From the NCBI GenBank assembly GCA_905214875.1, contig CAJMNR010000025.1, forward strand, positions 1 through 60,749: 60,749 nt of DNA, in the 5' to 3' direction. The position numbers and the translations under genes are program-made. Positions 33,561 through 42,347 of this stretch are shown one piece after another (the first letter of the stretch is position 1; every line of letters starts with the position of its first letter). The notes below the pieces were generated by a model. The model made no database searches, had not been told where the DNA came from, and was given only the letters and a program-made list of their open reading frames with translations. The stretch is from an uncultured bacterium (GTDB taxonomy: Bacteria; Bacillota; Clostridia; Lachnospirales; Lachnospiraceae).

Positions 33561-35661
33561 TGAATCAGTAGTGAAAAAAGACCATTCCATAAAGATGAGT
33601 GGAAAGGCTGAATATATTGCAGATATGAAGTTTGATGGAATGCTATATTCAAAGATTGTTCGTTCTACCGTACCGTATGCCAAGATAAAGAACATTAAGC
33701 TACCAAAGCTTCCAGAAGGATACTATGCAGTAGATGCAGATGACATTCCGGGGGAAAATGTATTAAAGGTCGTGACAAGTGAACAGCCAATCTTTGCAAA
33801 GGATATCGTTCGTTATATCGGTGAAGCAATTTTGTTGCTAGCAGGCCCAGAGAAAGAGGTACTAGAAACGCTTGCAAGACAGGTGGAAATTACATATGAG
33901 GAAATGACGCCGGTCTTATCTATTGAAGATGCAACCGAATCTGCAGCCTCTTACCATTATGTAAAGGGAGATTTAGAAAAAGCATTTAAAGAGGCGAATG
34001 AGTTAATTGAAGAGACTTTTTATGTAGGATATCAGGAACAAGCGTATATCGAGCCACAAGGGGCGGTCGGTATCTATGAGGATGGAAAGTCAATCGTGTA
34101 TGGTTCGATGCAGTGCCCTTATTATGTAAAGGATGCAGTGAAGCAGACCATGGGACTTGACGACGACCATGTGCAAATTATTCAATCCACAACAGGTGGA
34201 GGATTTGGTGGGAAAGAGGATTTTCCATCGTTAATTGGCTGTCAGGCAGCAGTTGCCGCAAAGAAGACGAAAAAGCCAGTACAGATTATCTTAAACCGAA
34301 GAGAAGATCTGGCAGTAACGCCAAAACGTCATCCAGGTAAGTTAATTTATACTGCAGCGTTAAATAAAGAAAATGAGATCACAGCAATCAAAGCAAAGAT
34401 TACGTTAGATGCAGGAGCATATGCTGGATTATCAAGCGTTGTATTGCAACGTTCCTTAATTGCAGCAGTTGGTGTTTATAATATTGAAAACTTAGATATA
34501 ACCGGAGATGCCGTATTAACAAACATGGTTTCGAATGGAGCGTATCGTGGATTTGGAGCTCCACAAAGTTTCTTTGCCATCGAGACATTGATGAACCATA
34601 TTGCGAACAAGATAGGCATGACACCACTTGCACTTAGGGAAAAATATTTTGTAAAGCAGAATGACCCTACAAGTACCAATGGATTGTTCCATCATTACGT
34701 GCCAATCAAAGATATGATTGAGCGAATCGAAGACATGTCCGACTACAGTAAGAAGCAGGCAGAATATGCAAGGAAACAGACGGGACGTTATAGAAAAGGA
34801 ATCGGCTTATCTGTATTTTTACATGGCTGTGGATTCACAGGATCTGCAGAAAAGGATTTGATAAAGTCTGTAGTAAAGCTGGTAAAACACAAAGATGATA
34901 CAGTAGAAATTCTCGCAAGTAATACGGACATTGGTCAAGGACTTAAGACGACATTTTCTAAGATTGTTGCAAAGGTATTAGAAATTGATTTAGACCGCGT
35001 ACATATTGAAAATCCAGATACCGATAGAGTGCCGAATTCAGGGCCAACCGTGGCTTCCCGTTCACTAATGATTGTTGGTAAGTTATTAGAACGTGGTGCA
35101 AAACGAATGAAAGAGCAATGGGAAGATGGAAAAGAACTGGTTATTGAAGAACATTACAAGCATACAGAGATGATTCCTTGGGATCTTGAAACCTTCCAAG
35201 GGGATGCGTATCCAACGTATTCCTATGGTGTCAATGTAGTTGAAGTGGAAACAGATATGCTAGTGGGAACGTCAAAACTGCTTGGCGTATGGGGAGTCTT
35301 TGATGTCGGCAAGGCCATTGACGAAACGATTATGAAAGGACAGGCAGAAGGCGGCATGCTACAGGGAATCGGCTATGGATCCATGGAAAAGATGGAAAAT
35401 GTAGATGGGGTCATTAAGCAGGCAAGCTTTACGGACTATATGATTCCGACATCGAAAGATACGGTTCCATTTGGAATTGAGTTTATAGATAACCTTTATG
35501 ACGGAGGACCATTTGGAGCAAAGGGAGCCGGAGAATTAACGTTAATCGGAACAGCACCAGCTTATGAAGCAGCAGTGGAACAATCCATTAATAAAGAGAT
35601 GTATAAGATACCAGTCACACCAGAGAGAGTAATGGAGGTAATAGCCAATGATTACGTTTAA
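33547..35661 (+). CDS. xanthine dehydrogenase, molybdenum-binding subunit
   Basis: 704 residues from ATG 33547 (AGAGGTG upstream). It holds the molybdenum-cytosine or molybdenum-molybdopterin active site of a purine hydroxylase. Domain order: aldehyde oxidase/xanthine dehydrogenase a/b hammerhead, about 18-125, then the molybdopterin-binding domains. TTGGGFGGKEDFPS near 220 is the cofactor loop. AYRGFGAPQSFFAIE near 335 has the substrate Arg. The C-terminal GAKGAGELTLIGTAPAYEA has the catalytic Glu. It overlaps the 2Fe-2S subunit gene by 14 nt. Together with the next two genes it makes an alpha-beta-gamma enzyme like E. coli XdhABC. Confidence 0.94.
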   Translation: MQDISESVVKKDHSIKMSGKAEYIADMKFDGMLYSKIVRSTVPYAKIKNIKLPKLPEGYYAVDADDIPGENVLKVVTSEQPIFAKDIVRYIGEAILLLAGPEKEVLETLARQVEITYEEMTPVLSIEDATESAASYHYVKGDLEKAFKEANELIEETFYVGYQEQAYIEPQGAVGIYEDGKSIVYGSMQCPYYVKDAVKQTMGLDDDHVQIIQSTTGGGFGGKEDFPSLIGCQAAVAAKKTKKPVQIILNRREDLAVTPKRHPGKLIYTAALNKENEITAIKAKITLDAGAYAGLSSVVLQRSLIAAVGVYNIENLDITGDAVLTNMVSNGAYRGFGAPQSFFAIETLMNHIANKIGMTPLALREKYFVKQNDPTSTNGLFHHYVPIKDMIERIEDMSDYSKKQAEYARKQTGRYRKGIGLSVFLHGCGFTGSAEKDLIKSVVKLVKHKDDTVEILASNTDIGQGLKTTFSKIVAKVLEIDLDRVHIENPDTDRVPNSGPTVASRSLMIVGKLLERGAKRMKEQWEDGKELVIEEHYKHTEMIPWDLETFQGDAYPTYSYGVNVVEVETDMLVGTSKLLGVWGVFDVGKAIDETIMKGQAEGGMLQGIGYGSMEKMENVDGVIKQASFTDYMIPTSKDTVPFGIEFIDNLYDGGPFGAKGAGELTLIGTAPAYEAAVEQSINKEMYKIPVTPERVMEVIANDYV

Positions 35662-36115
35662 ATTAAATGGAAAGACAGTACAGACTACTTGCGAACCAAC
35701 GAATCGTTTGCTTGATGTGTTAAGAGAAGAATTTGGATTAAATGCACCAAAAGAAGGATGTGGAGAAGGTGAATGCGGCGCATGTGCCATTCTTATTGAC
35801 GGAAGACTTGTTAACTCCTGTATTACCGCAGTTGGAAGCGTACAGGATAAAGAAGTCGTAACACTAGAAGGATTTCGTGAAACAAAACGGTATGAATTAT
35901 TAGAGAAGACATTTGCTAAGGCAGGGGCCGTACAATGCGGATATTGTACACCAGGCATGATTATGGCAGCGGAATCGTTATTATCCCACAATCCAAATCC
36001 AACGGTAGATGATATAAGAGAAGGAATTTCAGGAAACCTTTGCCGATGCACCGGATATAACATGATCATCGATGCGGTGTTAATGGCAGCAGAACAGGGG
36101 GAAGGGTTATGGTAA
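35648..36115 (+). CDS. xanthine dehydrogenase, 2Fe-2S subunit
   Basis: 155 residues with two [2Fe-2S] clusters. The plant-ferredoxin-like cluster uses CGEGECGAC near 40-48 and a later Cys in RLVNSC. The helical second cluster uses CGYCTPGM near 100 and CRCTGY near 138. It carries electrons between the Mo site and the FAD subunit. Overlaps on both sides (14 nt and 7 nt) show tight coupling of the three subunits. Confidence 0.96.
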   Translation: MITFKLNGKTVQTTCEPTNRLLDVLREEFGLNAPKEGCGEGECGACAILIDGRLVNSCITAVGSVQDKEVVTLEGFRETKRYELLEKTFAKAGAVQCGYCTPGMIMAAESLLSHNPNPTVDDIREGISGNLCRCTGYNMIIDAVLMAAEQGEGLW

Positions 36116-36945
36116 CAGGATACTATCCAAAGACAATTAGTGAAGCATGCATGCTTCGTCGCGACTTAACGGATACAATGCTAGTAGCGGGGGGATCCGA
36201 TATCATGGTCGTTAAGAAAAAGGCAGCAAATCCTATATTCATTAACGGTATCGAAGAATTGCAAGGAGTCAAGTTAGAAGACGGAGTCCTTACGATTGGA
36301 GCAGGAGTTGCCTATGTAGACCTTTTGGCAAATGGACTGATTCCTAATGTATTAAAGAAAGCAATTCGTAACATTGCATCTCCTGCCATTCGAAGCGTTG
36401 GTACTATGGGAGGAAACATCTGTAATGCCTCTCCAGCCGGAGACACGATTCCTGTTCTTTATGCACTTAGTGCAATCGTAGTAAAAGGAAAAGTAACAAA
36501 AGAGGGTGAGCTTCAAGAGACGCGCCTTCCAATCGAAGAATTTATTCAAGGCATAAGAAAAATAGCATTACAGGACGATGAACTTGTGTTAGCAATTGAG
36601 ATTCCAACTGCCTCTTATGAAGGCATGACAAAAATAATGTATGAAAAAGTAGGTGCTAGAAAGTCGGAAGCGATTTCTAAGCTTTCCTTTGTTGGACTTA
36701 TGAAAGTGGAAGATGAAATTATCACCGATGTAAGAATCGCATTCGGAGCAGTAAGCGTTACGGCAGTTCGAAGAAATGAGTTAGAGCAGCAGTTGATTGG
36801 AAGGAACATAGCTGACCTTGCCTCGCTAAGGGAGGGGATAGTTGCAAGCTATGCCGACTATATCTGCCCAATTGATGACCAACGTTCTACGGCAAACTAC
36901 CGTAAGACAGTAAGCATCAATCTGCTGAATGCATTTTTATCATAG
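36109..36945 (+). CDS. xanthine dehydrogenase, FAD-binding subunit
   Basis: 278 residues of the PCMH-type FAD fold: VAGGSDIMVVKKK near 27-39 in the first FAD loop, and SPAIRSVGTMGGNICNASPAGD near 88-110 in the second. The CO-dehydrogenase flavoprotein C-terminal domain follows, with KVGARKSEAISK and VRIAFGAVSVTA. It transfers electrons to NAD+ or another acceptor. Normal length. 15 nt separate it from ssnA. Confidence 0.95.
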   Translation: MVTGYYPKTISEACMLRRDLTDTMLVAGGSDIMVVKKKAANPIFINGIEELQGVKLEDGVLTIGAGVAYVDLLANGLIPNVLKKAIRNIASPAIRSVGTMGGNICNASPAGDTIPVLYALSAIVVKGKVTKEGELQETRLPIEEFIQGIRKIALQDDELVLAIEIPTASYEGMTKIMYEKVGARKSEAISKLSFVGLMKVEDEIITDVRIAFGAVSVTAVRRNELEQQLIGRNIADLASLREGIVASYADYICPIDDQRSTANYRKTVSINLLNAFLS

Positions 36946-36960
36946 AAAGAGGCGGGGCAG

Positions 36961-38295
36961 ATGAAACTAATTGGAAATGGAAGGCTGGTCACAAGGGATA
37001 AGGACCAGAGCTTTTATGAAAATGGAGCGGTCGCAGTTGAAGGAAACTTAATTGTAGAGACAGGTCCATATGAACGGTTAAAGGAAAAATATAAGGACGC
37101 CAAGTTTATTGATGCTGAAGGGATGTTTATCATGCCAGGCTTTATCAATGCCCATGAACATATATATAGTGCGTTTGCAAGAGGCCTTAACTTACCTGGG
37201 CCAGTAGCAAAAGACTTTTTAGAAGTATTAGATGGAACGTGGTGGAACATCGACCGACATATGACGCTAGAGAATGTGTACTATAGTGCGATTGCCACTT
37301 ATCTTGAATGTATTGCTAATGGTGTGACTACAGTTGTAGACCATCACGCAAGTTATGGAGCAATAGACGGCAGTTTATTTGCCATAACAAAAGCAGCAGA
37401 GGAACTAAACATTCGGACATGTCTTGCATACGAAATCTCTGACAGGGATGGTAAAGCTAAGAGGAATCAAGCAATTAACGAGACCATGGAGTTTTTACAA
37501 TATGTGAAGGACCTAGACAGCACAATGTTAAAGGGAATGATTGGACTTCATGCATCCTTTACCCTAAGTGATGAAACGCTTCGTATCATTCAGAAAGAAA
37601 ACAAGTTTGATGCCGGTTATCATGTGCATATTGCAGAAGGATTGTATGATGAACAGCACGCCCAAAAGAACTATTTATCGTCAATTGTCTCTCGTTTTTA
37701 TGACCATGGAATTCTTGGTAAGAAGACAATTGCAGGGCATTGCATTCATGTTAGTGAGGAAGATATCAAGCTTTTAAAAGAAACCAAAACCAATGTGGTA
37801 CATAATCCAGAATCCAATATGGGCAATGGAGTCGGATGTCCTGATTGCATTAGCATGTTAGATCAAGGAATTGTCGTTGGTCTTGGAACAGATGGCTATA
37901 CCAATGATATGTTAGAGTCATTAAAGGTGGCAAACATCTTGCAAAAGCATAGAAGGAAAATGCCAGACAGAGGATTTTGTGAAGCTTGCAGCATGCTATT
38001 TGAACATAATAGGACAATCGCTTCTAACATGTTTGAAACAACTCTTGGCGTATTGGAAGCAGGTGCTGCAGCAGATCTTATTATTGTGGACTATCGTCCA
38101 TATTCGACCGTTACAAAAGACAATATCAATGGGCACATTATGTTTGGCATGAATGGTGCCATGACCGATACGACAATAATTGACGGAGAATTAAGAATGC
38201 GACATCGAAGATTTATTGGAATCGATGAAGAGACACGAAAGAAACAATGCATGCAGTCTGCAGATGAGCTGTGGAAGAGGCTGTGTGAAAAATAA
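36961..38295 (+). CDS. ssnA: SsnA-type aminohydrolase
   Basis: 444-residue amidohydrolase of the chlorohydrolase/SsnA branch. Metal motif NAHEHIYSAFARGL near 60, where the usual HxH is modified to HEH. VHIAEG and HCIHVSEED near 260 follow, HNPESNMGNGVG binds substrate, and GLGTDGYTNDM has the catalytic Asp. SsnA occurs next to ygfK and xdh genes in E. coli and many anaerobes and is implicated in purine breakdown. The exact reaction cannot be read from sequence. It is embedded in the operon between the xanthine dehydrogenase and the ygfK-like gene. Confidence 0.9.
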   Translation: MKLIGNGRLVTRDKDQSFYENGAVAVEGNLIVETGPYERLKEKYKDAKFIDAEGMFIMPGFINAHEHIYSAFARGLNLPGPVAKDFLEVLDGTWWNIDRHMTLENVYYSAIATYLECIANGVTTVVDHHASYGAIDGSLFAITKAAEELNIRTCLAYEISDRDGKAKRNQAINETMEFLQYVKDLDSTMLKGMIGLHASFTLSDETLRIIQKENKFDAGYHVHIAEGLYDEQHAQKNYLSSIVSRFYDHGILGKKTIAGHCIHVSEEDIKLLKETKTNVVHNPESNMGNGVGCPDCISMLDQGIVVGLGTDGYTNDMLESLKVANILQKHRRKMPDRGFCEACSMLFEHNRTIASNMFETTLGVLEAGAAADLIIVDYRPYSTVTKDNINGHIMFGMNGAMTDTTIIDGELRMRHRRFIGIDEETRKKQCMQSADELWKRLCEK

Positions 38296-38321
38296 ATAAG
38301 AGAGCAGAAAGGAGGAATTGC

Positions 38322-39926
38322 ATGAGTGAAACAATGATACCAATCCCGTTTCCTGAGATGCTTAACAAACTGTTAACGGAGTATAAGGAATACAAGACAT
38401 TTTATGGTGTTCCTGTTGTGTCATCAGATAAGCTAGTACCGATTGGACCAGCAGCAGGACCACATACCCAGTTAGCTGGTAACATTGTAGCAGCCTATGG
38501 GGCCGGAGCAACGTATTTTGAGTTAAAGACCGTACAGATCTTAGAAGGAGAAGCATTGCAGATTAAGAAACCTTGCATTTATGTCGGTCATGAAGTATTC
38601 AATACGGAATGGTCCACAGAGCTTACGGTAGAACAGGCAAGGGATGAGTATATTAAGGCATTCCTTTTAATTCGAGTACTAAGCCTAGAATTTTCCCTAA
38701 CAAAGGTAAGTGATATCCATTTTATTATGAGTGTGGGATATGACCTTGCAGGAATAAAATCTCAAAAAGTAGACAGATTTTTAGAGGACATGAAGAATGC
38801 AAAAGAGACAGAAGAATGGAGACAGGATTGCGAGTACATAAGAAATCATCTAGAGTTATTTTCTAATGTCGATAGAAAAGCAATCGATGCTATGACAGAA
38901 AATGCAGTAATCTCCGATACGGTGACCCTATCCACGATGCATGGATGTAAAGGCGAAGAAATTGAGAGTATTGCAACCTATCTAATCAAAGAGAAACAGC
39001 TAAATACCTTTATCAAGATGAATCCGACGTTAATCGGAAAAGAAAGGGTAGAAGAGTTATTAAAAGAAAAAGGGTACGAAACACTTCTTCTTGAAGAGGA
39101 TACGTTTGCTAATGATATTACACTTGATATGGCAAAGAAAATCATCTTGTCTTGTCAGAAGACGGCAAATCAGTGTGGACGTATCTTTGGCATCAAGTTA
39201 ACGAATACGTTGCCGGTAAAGACGAAAGAAAATGAATTAGAAGCAGGCACCATGTACATGTCAGGGCCGGCGCTTTATCCGATTGCCATTGCTGTTGCAA
39301 ATGAACTTAACAAGCAAATCGATGCCCCACTAGCAATCTCTTATTCCGGTGGTGCCGACCAGTTAAATATAAAGGAACTCTTAGAAACAGGAATCAAACC
39401 AGTTACTGTATCCTCTCTGTTACTTAAGGCAGGCGGATACAAAAATATTACTAAGTTAATCAAACAGTCAGAAGGCTATAAAGAAAAAGAAGAAATAGAC
39501 AATGAAGCATTAGAGTGCTTGGCAAAAGAAGCAGCGAATAATCTAAGATATGATAAGAAACCAGTAAAAGCATTACAAAGACAAGAAGGGTATAGTGCAG
39601 TTTGTGCGGTATGCAACAATTGTGTGGATGTATGTCCAAACCGCGCCAATGTGTTAGTAGAGGTAGAAGGTAACAAGTATGTGATTCATAGAGACCGTCT
39701 CTGTAATGAGTGTGGCTGCTGTGCTTGTAAATGTATCAAGGGCCATAGTCCTTATAAAGAAAAATTTACGATTTTTGAAGATCAAGAGTCGTTTGATATA
39801 AGCAACAACGACGGCGTATTGTATTTGAAAGAGAAAAAGAGATATCGCCAAAATGGATTTGTTGGAGAAATTCCAGAAAATGTGTCGGCTATACTTGAAC
39901 AGGCGATAAAGAAAGGCAGGATCTGA
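38322..39926 (+). CDS. YgfK-like Fe-S oxidoreductase lacking the central flavin/NAD(P)H module
   Basis: 534 residues; E. coli YgfK has about 1030. Residues 1-405 match the dihydropyrimidine/dihydroorotate-dehydrogenase-like N-terminal part: IPFPEMLNKLL at the start, GPAAGPHTQLAGNIVAAYG, ELKTVQIL, CIYVGHEVFNTEWSTELT, STMHGCKGEEIE, KMNPTLIG, KLTNTLPVK, MYMSGPALYPIAI, ISYSGGADQL. Residues from about 428 match the C-terminal ferredoxin: CAVCNNCVDVCPNRAN and CNECGCCACKC. The GltD-like FAD/NAD(P)H reductase block that separates them in long YgfK proteins is missing. The second cluster motif has extra cysteines and Ile, not Pro, after the fourth. Likely reduces a purine intermediate; electrons must come from another donor. 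The old label selenate reductase is not supported. Confidence 0.85.
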   Translation: MSETMIPIPFPEMLNKLLTEYKEYKTFYGVPVVSSDKLVPIGPAAGPHTQLAGNIVAAYGAGATYFELKTVQILEGEALQIKKPCIYVGHEVFNTEWSTELTVEQARDEYIKAFLLIRVLSLEFSLTKVSDIHFIMSVGYDLAGIKSQKVDRFLEDMKNAKETEEWRQDCEYIRNHLELFSNVDRKAIDAMTENAVISDTVTLSTMHGCKGEEIESIATYLIKEKQLNTFIKMNPTLIGKERVEELLKEKGYETLLLEEDTFANDITLDMAKKIILSCQKTANQCGRIFGIKLTNTLPVKTKENELEAGTMYMSGPALYPIAIAVANELNKQIDAPLAISYSGGADQLNIKELLETGIKPVTVSSLLLKAGGYKNITKLIKQSEGYKEKEEIDNEALECLAKEAANNLRYDKKPVKALQRQEGYSAVCAVCNNCVDVCPNRANVLVEVEGNKYVIHRDRLCNECGCCACKCIKGHSPYKEKFTIFEDQESFDISNNDGVLYLKEKKRYRQNGFVGEIPENVSAILEQAIKKGRI

Positions 39927-39927
39927 T

Positions 39928-41136
39928 ATGGCATTTGAACTGATAGAGAATAAAAAAGGTGTTATGCGACCAATCGAAGAAAAACCAAGTGTTTCTTTCT
40001 TAGGAAAAGAAGTCGCAAAAAATACAAAACGGTATCATGAAAGCTTTCCGGTATATAGTGAGACACCGCTAAGAGCGTTAGAAGCATTGGCAAAAGAAGT
40101 AGGCGTAAAAGGCGTTTATGTAAAAGATGAATCTTACCGTTTTGGCTTAAATGCATTTAAGGTATTAGGCGGCAGCTATGCAATCGGCAGCTATATTGCA
40201 AAACAGCTTGGCGTAGACGTAAGCGAATTAACGTATGATTTATTAGTTTCTGAAGAAACAAGGAAGAAGCTTGGAAAGATAACATTTATCTCAGCAACCG
40301 ATGGAAACCATGGACGTGGTGTTGCTTGGACTGCCAATCAGTTAAAGCAGGACTGTGTGATTTACATGCCAAAGGGAAGTGCAAAGGAGCGTTTAGAGAA
40401 TATTAAGGCAGAAGGCGCTAACGCATCCATTACTGACTTAAACTATGATGATGCGGTACGTCTTGCCAATAAAGATGCTAAGGAACATGGATGGGTACTT
40501 GTGCAGGATACCTCATGGCCAGGATATGAAGAAATTCCAACGGCAATTATGCAAGGGTACACAACGATGGCATATGAGGCATATGAACAGTTACAAGGTG
40601 TGAAGCCAACCCATATCTTCGTGCAGGCAGGAGTTGGTTCATTTGCTACAGCAGTTACCGGATTTTTCTCCGATGTCTATAAAGAGGACAAGCCAATCAT
40701 TACAGTTGTAGAACCAAATGAAGCTGCTTGCATCTTTAAGACAATGAAGGCAGACGACGGCAAGATTCATCCAGTTACTGGAGATATGAACACGATTATG
40801 GCAGGTCTTGCATGTGGTGAACCAGTAACCGTAGGAATCGATGTGCTCCGTAATTATGTGGATTATTTTATTTCCTGCCCTGATTATGCAGCAGCAAGCG
40901 GTATGAGAGTATTAAGTTCTCCAAAAGGAGAAGACAGCCGTATTATCTCTGGAGAAAGCGGTGCAGCTGGATTTGGATGTGCTTATGAAATCATGACCAA
41001 TGAAGAATTAGAAGAGTTAAAAGAAACACTTCAGATTAACGAAGATTCTGTACTCTTATTCTTCAATTCAGAAGGGGATACGGATAAAGAAAACTATAAA
41101 AAGATTGTTTGGGATGGCGCATATCCTAGACCATAA
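39928..41136 (+). CDS. ygeX: 2,3-diaminopropionate ammonia-lyase
   Basis: 402-residue PLP enzyme that splits 2,3-diaminopropionate into pyruvate and two ammonia. The PLP lysine is Lys78 in RFGLNAFKVLGGSYAIG. SATDGNHGRGVAWTA binds the cofactor ring nitrogen side, VQAGVGSFATAVTGF is the phosphate loop, and SGESGAAGFGC is near the C-terminus. Length and motifs match E. coli YgeX. This is the energy/carbon-yielding end step predicted for the pathway and the clearest link to the diaminopropionate route of anaerobic purine use. It starts 1 nt after ygfK. Confidence 0.95.
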   Translation: MAFELIENKKGVMRPIEEKPSVSFLGKEVAKNTKRYHESFPVYSETPLRALEALAKEVGVKGVYVKDESYRFGLNAFKVLGGSYAIGSYIAKQLGVDVSELTYDLLVSEETRKKLGKITFISATDGNHGRGVAWTANQLKQDCVIYMPKGSAKERLENIKAEGANASITDLNYDDAVRLANKDAKEHGWVLVQDTSWPGYEEIPTAIMQGYTTMAYEAYEQLQGVKPTHIFVQAGVGSFATAVTGFFSDVYKEDKPIITVVEPNEAACIFKTMKADDGKIHPVTGDMNTIMAGLACGEPVTVGIDVLRNYVDYFISCPDYAAASGMRVLSSPKGEDSRIISGESGAAGFGCAYEIMTNEELEELKETLQINEDSVLLFFNSEGDTDKENYKKIVWDGAYPRP

Positions 41137-41148
41137 GGAGGAAGTTGT

Positions 41149-42333
41149 ATGTTAAGTAAAGAAAGACAAGAGAAAGTAATCGCGTTATGTCAGACTCTAA
41201 TTCAGGCAAAAAGCTATTCGGGCGAAGAAGATAAAGTAGCAGCAGCTTTACAAGCGTTTTTTATGGAAAATGGTTTTGATAAAGTTACTGTGGATGAATA
41301 CGGCAACATTATCGGTATGATCAAAGGAAGACGCCCAGGAAAGAAACTATTATTCGACGGTCATATGGATACCGTTCCTGTAGAAAGTATAGACAAATGG
41401 ACGCATGATCCATTTGTGGCAGAAATCGTAGACGGTAAGATCTATGGCAGAGGAGCGACCGATATGAAAGGCGCTTTAGCCGCCATGGCAAATGCAGCTA
41501 CTAACTTTGCAAAAGACTGTGACAAAGACTTTGCAGGAGAAATCTATGTGGCAGGTGTCGTTCATGAAGAGTGTTTTGAAGGCGTTGCAGCAAGAAGTAT
41601 CAGCAGTCTTGTAAAACCAGATTATGTCGTAATCGGAGAAGCGTCTAACTTAAACTTAAAGATTGGACAAAGAGGCCGTGGAGAAATCAAATTAGAGACA
41701 TTTGGAGTACCAGCGCATTCTGCCAATCCAGAAAAAGGCGTAAATGCCGTTTACAGCATGTGCAAGGCGGTAGAAGCAATCAGAAAGATTAAACCAACAC
41801 ATCATGACGTATTAGGAGACGGAATCCTAGAACTTACGGATATCAAGTCCAGCCCTTATCCTGGAGCATCCGTTGTCCCTGAATATTGCATGGCAACTTA
41901 TGACCGCAGATTATTAGTTGGTGAAACAAAAGAAAGCGTTCTTAAGCCATTGCAAGAAGTAGTAGATCAGTTAAGTAAGGAAGATAAGAAGTTCAAAGCA
42001 AAAGTATCCTTTGCCACAGGAGAAGAGATGTGTTACACCGGTAATAAGATAGAAGGTGAACGTTTCTTCCCAGGCTGGCTATTTGATAAAGAAGAAGCCA
42101 AGGTAAAAGAAGTAATCGCCACACTACAAGACATGGGATTTACGCCAGAAATCACGCAATATAATTTCTGTACAAATGGAAGCCATTATGCAGGGGAAGC
42201 AGGCATTATGACAATGGGAATGGGACCTAGTCTTGAAAGCCTTGCCCATACCATTGATGAATACATAGAAATCGATCAACTTGAAAAAGTAACCGAATGC
42301 TATTACGGCATGATGAAGGCATTACTAAAATAG
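41149..42333 (+). CDS. ygeY: YgeY-type M20 metallohydrolase
   Basis: 394-residue di-zinc M20 family amidohydrolase/deacylase. Metal ligands: His72 and Asp74 in DGHMDTVPVE, Asp105 in GRGATDMKGALA, the general base in VHEECFEG near 140, and a late His in GSHYAGEAG region and SLAHTIDEY. YgeY is a constant partner of YgeX in purine clusters and is expected to remove ureido or acyl groups from the ring-opened intermediate to give diaminopropionate. It lies 12 nt after ygeX. Confidence 0.92.
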   Translation: MLSKERQEKVIALCQTLIQAKSYSGEEDKVAAALQAFFMENGFDKVTVDEYGNIIGMIKGRRPGKKLLFDGHMDTVPVESIDKWTHDPFVAEIVDGKIYGRGATDMKGALAAMANAATNFAKDCDKDFAGEIYVAGVVHEECFEGVAARSISSLVKPDYVVIGEASNLNLKIGQRGRGEIKLETFGVPAHSANPEKGVNAVYSMCKAVEAIRKIKPTHHDVLGDGILELTDIKSSPYPGASVVPEYCMATYDRRLLVGETKESVLKPLQEVVDQLSKEDKKFKAKVSFATGEEMCYTGNKIEGERFFPGWLFDKEEAKVKEVIATLQDMGFTPEITQYNFCTNGSHYAGEAGIMTMGMGPSLESLAHTIDEYIEIDQLEKVTECYYGMMKALLK

Positions 42334-42347
42334 TGGGAGGAATGCAA

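Noticed and set aside
35542..36069. 175-residue antisense frame across the xdh 2Fe-2S gene
   Set aside because: Lies opposite three strongly conserved overlapping genes; composition is Ser/His/Phe-rich, typical of reverse-strand translation.
38322..39926. Naming the YgfK-like gene selenate reductase
   Set aside because: That label is historical for YgfK; gene context and the dihydropyrimidine-dehydrogenase-like fold point to purine metabolism.
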